Shown: positions 1-3,601 of the stretch, one piece after another
Position numbering within the stretch: the stretch's first letter is position 1
Layout: the number at the start of each line of letters is the position of its first letter
From: Mariprofundaceae bacterium
GTDB taxonomy: Bacteria; Pseudomonadota; Zetaproteobacteria; Mariprofundales; Mariprofundaceae
Assembly: GCA_030950825.1 (NCBI GenBank)
Contig: JAUZQT010000066.1
Coordinates: 1 to 6,158 of the forward strand
Length of the DNA: 6,158 bases
Direction: 5' to 3'
Translations under genes and position numbers: made by a program
The notes under the pieces: model-generated
What the model was told of the DNA's origin: nothing
Database searches by the model: none
Seen by the model: the letters and a program-made list of their open reading frames with translations, nothing else

Positions 1-2
1 GA

Positions 3-95
3 GGCAAGCGGGGTTGTTGCAGCTGGGATAAGTTCGAGCTGCTGTTACAACGGTTTCCGCTACCAACACCACGCATTATGGTTAGTCTGTTCTAA
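3..95 (+). CDS. ltrA: Group II intron reverse transcriptase/maturase, C-terminal end (partial)
   Basis: Frame 3 is open from the window start and gives 30 residues before TAA at 93-95, including SWDKFELLLQRFPLPTPRIM. A W-K-F/L-L-L-x-R-F/Y-PLP-x-P-R/K-I ending is what I associate with the C-termini of bacterial group II intron-encoded proteins. The position, 22 bases before domain V, is where such a reading frame should stop. The product would bind the intron RNA, help it fold and splice, and copy it into DNA during retrohoming. Only the tail is visible, so the reverse transcriptase motifs, the X domain and any endonuclease domain cannot be checked. No HNH-type cysteine pairs are seen in this tail. 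The symbol is the generic one for this family. Confidence 0.62.
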   Translation, partial: GKRGCCSWDKFELLLQRFPLPTPRIMVSLF

Positions 96-117
96 TGATT
101 CGTAATGCACTATTGAG

Positions 118-150
118 GAGCCGTGTGCGTAAATAGCGCCATCACGGTTC
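118..150 (+). ncRNA. Group II intron domain V catalytic hairpin
   Basis: An 8-bp outer stem pairs 118-125 (GAGCCGTG) with 143-150 (CACGGTTC), with one G.U pair. A short inner stem GCG (127-129)/CGC (137-139) closes a small AT-rich loop, and the asymmetric bulge between the stems is on the 3' side (140-142). The catalytic triad AGC occupies 119-121. Size, bulge and triad match domain V, the most conserved part of group II introns and the core of their active site. The intact pairing argues against long decay of this intron copy. Confidence 0.85.
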
Positions 151-269
151 TGTGAGGGGCTTGGATACAATGATTGCAAAGCAAGTATAGCGTGACACCA
201 GCGGGGAAACGTCTGGAAAATAGAAAAACAAATACCTGCTTACACAATCAGAGGTTCGGTCTACTCGAC
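151..269 (+). ncRNA. Extended group II intron domain VI and 3' splice boundary
   Basis: Domain VI carries the branch-point adenosine and is normally a hairpin of roughly 35-45 bases. Here about 119 bases separate domain V from the apparent 3' end. The extra sequence is structured: TGATTG (171-176) pairs with CAATCA (245-250); 179-188 pairs with 232-241 at nine of ten positions; and CCAG-CG (198-203) pairs with CG-T-CTGG (210-216) around a GGGAAA loop. These nested stems support one long hairpin as a genuine domain VI extension rather than random sequence. The base is weak, with GAG/CTC pairs plus several G.U pairs. The 3' boundary at 269 rests on the conserved terminal motif and is not proven. 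Confidence 0.55.
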
Positions 270-419
270 AATCGTTGTGATGATTGCGAAGAACCTTTAT
301 TTGTAACGTTTTTTTTGTCGGGAGTGCCGTACCAGTGGATACGGTCGACTGGTAAAGAATTCGTTGCGGATAAAGGGGCAAGCAAGGGCACGACAGTATT
401 TGTAAATTATTCAGGATAG
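270..419 (+). pseudogene. Possible C-terminal remnant of an intron-interrupted gene
   Basis: Directly after the intron boundary an open frame of 49 codons runs to TAG at 417-419, ending ...GTTVFVNYSG. I do not recognise the protein. It contains a C-x-x-C near its start and a hydrophobic patch (LFVTFFLSGVPY). Its stop codon shares bases with the kinase's AGGAG ribosome binding site, as expected for the last codons of an upstream operon gene, which suggests it could be a 3' exon whose 5' part lies upstream of the intron. If the intron splices, the gene would still be expressed. The frame has no convincing start of its own; the only in-frame TTG (174) lies inside the intron. It could also be a chance open frame in a leader region. 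Confidence 0.35.
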
Positions 420-422
420 GAG
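418..422 (+). promoter_or_regulatory. Ribosome binding site of the histidine kinase
   Basis: AGGAG sits eight bases before the ATG at 431 and fixes that start. It overlaps the TAG (417-419) of the preceding open frame, so translation of the kinase could be coupled to that frame if it is real. No clear -35/-10 promoter pair is visible between the intron end and this site. Confidence 0.7.
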
Positions 423-430
423 ATCGTTCC

Positions 431-1633
431 ATGATATTGCTTCCTGCGTTGTATTTCATATTGGCTTTGATGTGCTGTTGCTGTGTCTATTATTTTTTAC
501 AGGCAAAAAAATACAAACAGCAAGCATGGAATATAAAAGATGAATTGCAGCAGCTGATTGATACAGCCAACACATTTATTTTTAGCGTTGATATGCAGGC
601 AAATATTCGAGAATGGAGTAACGCTGCGGAGCAGATAAGTGGTTATAAAAAGGCATCACTGGCTGGCCATTCTTGCTTGGAAATATTCACAGGTGATGAC
701 AATGCACGGACACTAAAAAAAACATTCAAAAACACACAAGAAGGCCAAGTTCTTAACAATATTGAACTATCATTTGATTCAATAAAGGGTGATTGCGTTG
801 ATCTTTTGTTGAATACTTCCCCGAGCCGTGATGCTAATGGTGTCATTATCGGCATGATTGCAGTAGGCCAAGATATTACAGCACTAAATATTTCAAAAGC
901 TCAAACAATTCAAGCATCCAAACTGGCCACACTTGGCGAGATGACAACCAGTGTGGCGCACGAACTGAACCAACCCTTAAATGTTATGCGCATGGCATTG
1001 GGAAACTGCCGTCGAAAATTAGAGAATGGCAACAATAATCTTGACTATTATTTATCCAAAGTTGAACGCTTGGATAGTCAAGTTGATCGAATGGCAGGCA
1101 TTGTGAATCATATGCGCATGTTTGGGCGTAAGGCTTCAGAATCATTCACGCCATTGAATCTTCGTGATATTGTGGATAGTTCTTTTCAGCTAATGACAGA
1201 ACAACTGCGCCTTGCTGGGATTGAAATTAAGAAGGACTTTGGTGATTCTTTTCCCTTTGTCATGGGACATCAAATTCAGCTTGAGCAAGTGTTACTGAAC
1301 CTCATTGCCAATGCCAGAGATGCCATGAACAGTAAAATAATGGCCGAGCAGAAAATACTGCATGTCAACATTGCGTGCGAGAATGATCATGCCTCTATTT
1401 TGATAGAAGACAACGGTGGAGGCTTAACGGATGATCAAATAGATCGAATATTCGAACCCTTTTTTACCACCAAGGAGGCAGGGAAAGGTACAGGGCTAGG
1501 ACTATCTGTGAGTTATGGCATTATCAAGGACATGGGCGGCAGCTTAAGTGTTGAAAACATAAAGAATGAAAATACCACCATTGGTGCTAAATTTATTATT
1601 TCCCTACCGATAGTAAGGCATAGAAATAAATAA
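431..1633 (+). CDS. PAS-domain sensor histidine kinase, single TM helix
   Basis: A 400-residue sensor kinase that should autophosphorylate on histidine and pass the phosphate to the regulator encoded next. Residues 2-23 form one hydrophobic membrane helix containing four consecutive cysteines (15-18). There is no periplasmic domain, so sensing is probably cytoplasmic or at the membrane. A PAS domain covers about 38-150 and ends in a typical GMIAVGQDIT strand. The dimerisation helix has the H-box SVAHELNQPL with phospho-acceptor H177, the HELNQPL form seen in DctB/NtrB-like kinases. The ATPase domain has the N-box around LLNLIANARDAM (N290, N294), G1 DNGGG (327-331), F-box FEPFFTTK (341-348) and G2 GKGTGLGL (351-358), so it appears fully active. 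The start is set by AGGAG at 418-422. The PAS ligand cannot be predicted; no haem- or flavin-specific motif is evident. Confidence 0.93.
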   Translation: MILLPALYFILALMCCCCVYYFLQAKKYKQQAWNIKDELQQLIDTANTFIFSVDMQANIREWSNAAEQISGYKKASLAGHSCLEIFTGDDNARTLKKTFKNTQEGQVLNNIELSFDSIKGDCVDLLLNTSPSRDANGVIIGMIAVGQDITALNISKAQTIQASKLATLGEMTTSVAHELNQPLNVMRMALGNCRRKLENGNNNLDYYLSKVERLDSQVDRMAGIVNHMRMFGRKASESFTPLNLRDIVDSSFQLMTEQLRLAGIEIKKDFGDSFPFVMGHQIQLEQVLLNLIANARDAMNSKIMAEQKILHVNIACENDHASILIEDNGGGLTDDQIDRIFEPFFTTKEAGKGTGLGLSVSYGIIKDMGGSLSVENIKNENTTIGAKFIISLPIVRHRNK

Positions 1634-1657
1634 GTCATCGGTTTACGATGCCTAAAC

Positions 1658-1661
1658 GAGG
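1658..1661 (+). promoter_or_regulatory. Ribosome binding site fixing the regulator start at 1669
   Basis: GAGG lies seven bases before the ATG at 1669 (MSDKILIVDD), which starts right at the receiver-domain fold. An earlier in-frame ATG at 1648 has no purine-rich site at proper spacing and would add seven residues (MPKRGDS) not expected in a receiver domain, so 1669 is preferred. Confidence 0.6.
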
Positions 1662-1668
1662 CGATTCA

Positions 1669-2733
1669 ATGAGCGACAAGATTCTTATTGTTGATGATGA
1701 GACGTTTATACGGGAAGAAGTTGTAGAGTGTCTGTGTGACTATGGTTATGACTGCGTGGAAACGGGCAATGCCTTGCAAGCCTTGGAGATACTGCGGCAG
1801 GATCAAATGATCACAATGGCACTTGTAGATATTCGTATGCCTGGCATGAGTGGCCTTGATATGATTGCCATGGCGAGAAGTGATGGAAAGGTGAACCCTG
1901 AACTGGAATATATTGTGGTGACAGGGCATGGAGAAACAAGCGAAGCCATTGAGGCCTTAAAAAAAGGTACGGTGGATTTCCTGCAAAAACCAGTGGATTC
2001 TCTGCGCCTTATTCACGCAGTGGATCGCGCCCAAGAATTAGTAAGTCAGAAGCGTGCCAAATATTTTTATGAAAAAAAACTTTGCCAAGACAGTTATGCC
2101 AAGAGCGTGGCATTTAATAAACTCTGCACATTGATTGATCATGCTTATGACCATGTTATGCATTGTTTAGCAAACGGTGAAGCATATCAAGATTCAGGAA
2201 AGGACAACGCGGTTGATCGTATTGGGGAGTATGCTGCTTTTGTTGCGGCTAAATTAGGGTGGTCACAAGAACGCCAAAATAAAATTTTATTGGCTGCGCC
2301 CTTGCATGATATTGGAAAAATAGCCACACCAAAAAACATTCTTGCCAAACCAAGTGCTTTAATTGGCAGTGAATGGAGTATTGTACAACAGCATCCAGCC
2401 ATAGGTTATCGCATTCTCTCGCGCTCTCAGCAGCCTGTCATGCAAATGGCTGCCCACATTGCACTGGAGCATCATGAAACATGGATTGGTAGTGGTTACC
2501 CCATAGGCCTGAAGGGCGATGCCATATCCATGGAGGCACTCATAACATCACTGGTGGTTGTTTATGACACCCTGCGATCAGAGCGACCTTACAAACCAGC
2601 ACTGGATCATGAAGAGGCGGTTGCGCGTATTTTGAATGGCGATGGTCGAACGCATCCCAGTCACTTTTCACCAGATCTTCTGATCCTTTTTAAAAAACAC
2701 TCAGCATCATTCAATGCGATTTTTTTGGCCTAA
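1669..2733 (+). CDS. Response regulator, REC plus degenerate HD-GYP domain
   Basis: A 354-residue regulator, 35 bases downstream of the kinase and surely its partner. Numbering is from the ATG at 1669. The receiver domain (about 3-122) is complete: acidic pair D9/D10, phospho-acceptor D54 in ALVDIRMPG, T85 and K107. A helical linker leads to an HD-GYP domain (about 165-345), the class that hydrolyses cyclic di-GMP. It keeps HD (H213-D214 in HDIGK), H242, the HH pair (268-269), GYP (276-278) and D300 in VVYDTLRS. However, the first motif, normally ExxxH, reads GxxxA (G177, A181), and the D of HHExxDG is isoleucine (I273). At least two expected metal ligands are therefore missing. The general layout is RpfG-like. 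Either it is a variant phosphodiesterase with an altered metal site, or a non-catalytic domain acting through nucleotide or protein binding. No DNA-binding domain is present. Confidence 0.9.
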   Translation: MSDKILIVDDETFIREEVVECLCDYGYDCVETGNALQALEILRQDQMITMALVDIRMPGMSGLDMIAMARSDGKVNPELEYIVVTGHGETSEAIEALKKGTVDFLQKPVDSLRLIHAVDRAQELVSQKRAKYFYEKKLCQDSYAKSVAFNKLCTLIDHAYDHVMHCLANGEAYQDSGKDNAVDRIGEYAAFVAAKLGWSQERQNKILLAAPLHDIGKIATPKNILAKPSALIGSEWSIVQQHPAIGYRILSRSQQPVMQMAAHIALEHHETWIGSGYPIGLKGDAISMEALITSLVVVYDTLRSERPYKPALDHEEAVARILNGDGRTHPSHFSPDLLILFKKHSASFNAIFLA

Positions 2734-2842
2734 ATACAAAATGATAAAATCCGTCATTTTGTTATTCAAGAGTTACTATTATTTTTACTTGTATGATGAA
2801 CGGCAATCCCCTAAAGTGCGCGCGTTTGATAGGAGTTCATCA
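2734..2842 (+). promoter_or_regulatory. AT-rich gap with inverted repeat and possible rpmB promoter
   Basis: The 109 bases between the regulator stop and rpmB are AT-rich. Starting two bases after the stop, ACAAAATG (2736-2743) and CATTTTGT (2755-2762) form a perfect 8-bp inverted repeat with an 11-base spacer. It lacks a GC-rich stem and a following T-run, so it is a poor intrinsic terminator and could instead be an operator. TATGAT at 2792-2797 resembles a -10 box about 46 bases before the rpmB start, but no good -35 hexamer lies at the usual spacing. A separate promoter for rpmB is likely on general grounds; its exact position is a guess. AGGAG at 2831-2835 is the rpmB ribosome binding site. 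Confidence 0.3.
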
Positions 2843-3034
2843 ATGGCAAAGCGTTGTGAAGTATGCGGAAAAGGTCCAATGAGCGGCAATAATGTGAGTC
2901 ACGCCCACAATACGACTCGTCGTCGTTTTTTACCCAACCTGAAAAGTGTTCGCGCACTCATTTCTGGTCAAGTTAAAAAGGTTCGTGTTTGTACACGTTG
3001 CCTGCGCTCTGGCAAGGTTGCAAAAGCAGCTTAG
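2843..3034 (+). CDS. rpmB: 50S ribosomal protein L28, four-cysteine form
   Basis: A 63-residue, highly basic protein of the large ribosomal subunit. It has the family signature GNNVSHAHNTTRRRFLPNL (15-33). C5-x-x-C8 at the N-terminus and C50-x-x-C53 near the C-terminus make it a four-cysteine, probably zinc-binding, variant; cysteine-free paralogues elsewhere are often induced under zinc limitation. The length fits the short bacterial type rather than the approximately 78-residue beta/gammaproteobacterial or the longer alphaproteobacterial forms. ATG at 2843 is preferred because AGGAG (2831-2835) lies seven bases upstream and the protein starts MAKRCEVCGKG as expected. An open extension further upstream overlaps the regulator and has no family support. 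No rpmG (L33) follows. The gene ends just before a strong terminator. Confidence 0.96.
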   Translation: MAKRCEVCGKGPMSGNNVSHAHNTTRRRFLPNLKSVRALISGQVKKVRVCTRCLRSGKVAKAA

Positions 3035-3052
3035 ACCACATTTCTTTTTTCT

Positions 3053-3081
3053 GAAAAAGCACCCTTTACGGGTGCTTTTTC
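3053..3081 (+). terminator. Intrinsic terminator after rpmB, probably bidirectional
   Basis: A perfect 12-bp stem pairs 3053-3064 (GAAAAAGCACCC) with 3070-3081 (GGGTGCTTTTTC) around a TTTAC loop. The stem has a GC-rich core flanked by A and T runs, giving a T-tract on both strands. It starts 18 bases after the rpmB stop and lies 34 bases beyond the end of the opposing intramembrane-protease gene, so it can end transcription from both converging units. Confidence 0.9.
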
Positions 3082-3115
3082 ATGTCCAATCCTCAATATA
3101 TTCTAGACTCACAAC

Positions 3116-3601
3116 TCAATACAACGGTGGGTACAATATAAAATAGCCCGCATTGTAAAAACAGTGCAAGGCAATGGATGGCAACAAGAAACCATCGTAA
3201 CGATCTCTAAAGTACCCGAATATCAGCGATGGGATCAACACCGTCAGCGCCACCCACCACACATGAGAGAATAGATGTAAAGCTGTGAAAAATACACTCA
3301 CCAATATATTGGCATAGCTGATTCCCCACTGTACTGGTGTAAACATCGAAAAAAAACATCGATGCTTCAACAAACAGCCTTGCAATAGCCCTCTAAATAC
3401 GATTTCTTCCAGCACCGGACGAACAATAACCAGCATAAAAAACAGACTCGGCGCATCAAGCATCCATGCCAGTGAAATACCTCGTGCATCAAGCACATAC
3501 AGAGCCAACCAAACAACAGGAGCAGCAAGCAATGCTAGCCCCAGTTGCTTGTCATTAAGCCACTGTGATTTATCCAAGCCCAAGCTTTCTTCTGATAACA
3601 A
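3116..3601 (-). CDS. mrtJ: CPBP-family glutamic intramembrane protease (JDVT-CTERM sorting type)
   Basis: A small, very hydrophobic inner-membrane protein of up to 161 residues with about four to five membrane helices. It carries the CPBP/Rce1 motifs in order: EEIVFRG (E65, E66, R70), F105-x-x-x-H109 in FFTALHLF, and H146-x-x-x-N150 in HCFYN. These glutamate and histidine residues form the active site of this class. The preceding gene ends in a JDVT-CTERM-like sorting tail, and the known partner of that tail is a CPBP protease named MrtJ; gene identity is inferred mainly from this pairing. It probably cuts the subtilase tail near its cysteine. The reading frame opens after a TGA (3605-3607), so there is no ATG start available near the N-terminus. 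TTG at 3601 overlaps the subtilase end by 32 bases and has only a closely spaced GGTGA upstream; TTG at 3583 or 3577 is also possible. Translation is probably coupled to the subtilase. Confidence 0.82.
   Translation of the reverse strand: MLSEESLGLDKSQWLNDKQLGLALLAAPVVWLALYVLDARGISLAWMLDAPSLFFMLVIVRPVLEEIVFRGLLQGCLLKHRCFFSMFTPVQWGISYANILVSVFFTALHLFSHVWWVALTVLIPSLIFGYFRDRYDGFLLPSIALHCFYNAGYFILYPPLY

Larger units (their letters stand above)
1..269 (+). mobile_element. Group II intron, 3' portion (5' end outside window)
   Basis: This is the 3' end of a self-splicing, retromobile group II intron. In order it shows the C-terminal codons of a maturase (to position 95), a short linker, a domain V hairpin (118-150) with the catalytic AGC triad, and a domain VI region closing on TCTACTCGAC (260-269), the usual 3' end of many bacterial introns of this kind. 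The final AC agrees with the AY rule for group II 3' ends. GAG at 154-156 can pair with CTC at 264-266, leaving the A at 263 as the candidate bulged branch point. The 5' part, including domains I-III and most of the reverse transcriptase, lies before the window. Splicing competence cannot be judged without it. The intron is read in the same direction as the downstream kinase operon. Confidence 0.8.

Noticed and set aside
1..170. Riboswitch in the region before the kinase
   Set aside because: The conserved hairpin is fully explained as group II intron domain V, with maturase codons before it and the intron 3' end after it.
170..291. Near direct repeat ATGATTGCAAAG (170-181) and ATGATTGCGAAG (280-291) as a possible target-site duplication
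   Set aside because: The copies differ at one base, and removing the sequence between them would delete the intron's 3' end. The first copy is better explained by pairing within domain VI.
309..316. Run of eight T as an intrinsic terminator upstream of the kinase
   Set aside because: No GC-rich hairpin lies directly before it.
174..419. An 81-codon + strand frame starting at TTG and spanning the intron end
   Set aside because: Its first 32 codons lie in the structured domain VI of the group II intron, it follows directly after a stop, and no ribosome binding site precedes it. Only the part after 269 may be coding.
142..459. A 105-codon frame on the - strand across the intron end and kinase start
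   Set aside because: It runs antisense to domain V/VI and to the kinase ribosome binding site, and shows no recognisable domain.
2714..2842. N-terminal extension of the L28 frame by 43 codons
   Set aside because: The extension overlaps the regulator gene, has low-complexity Tyr/Phe-rich sequence unlike L28, and a good ribosome binding site precedes the ATG at 2843.
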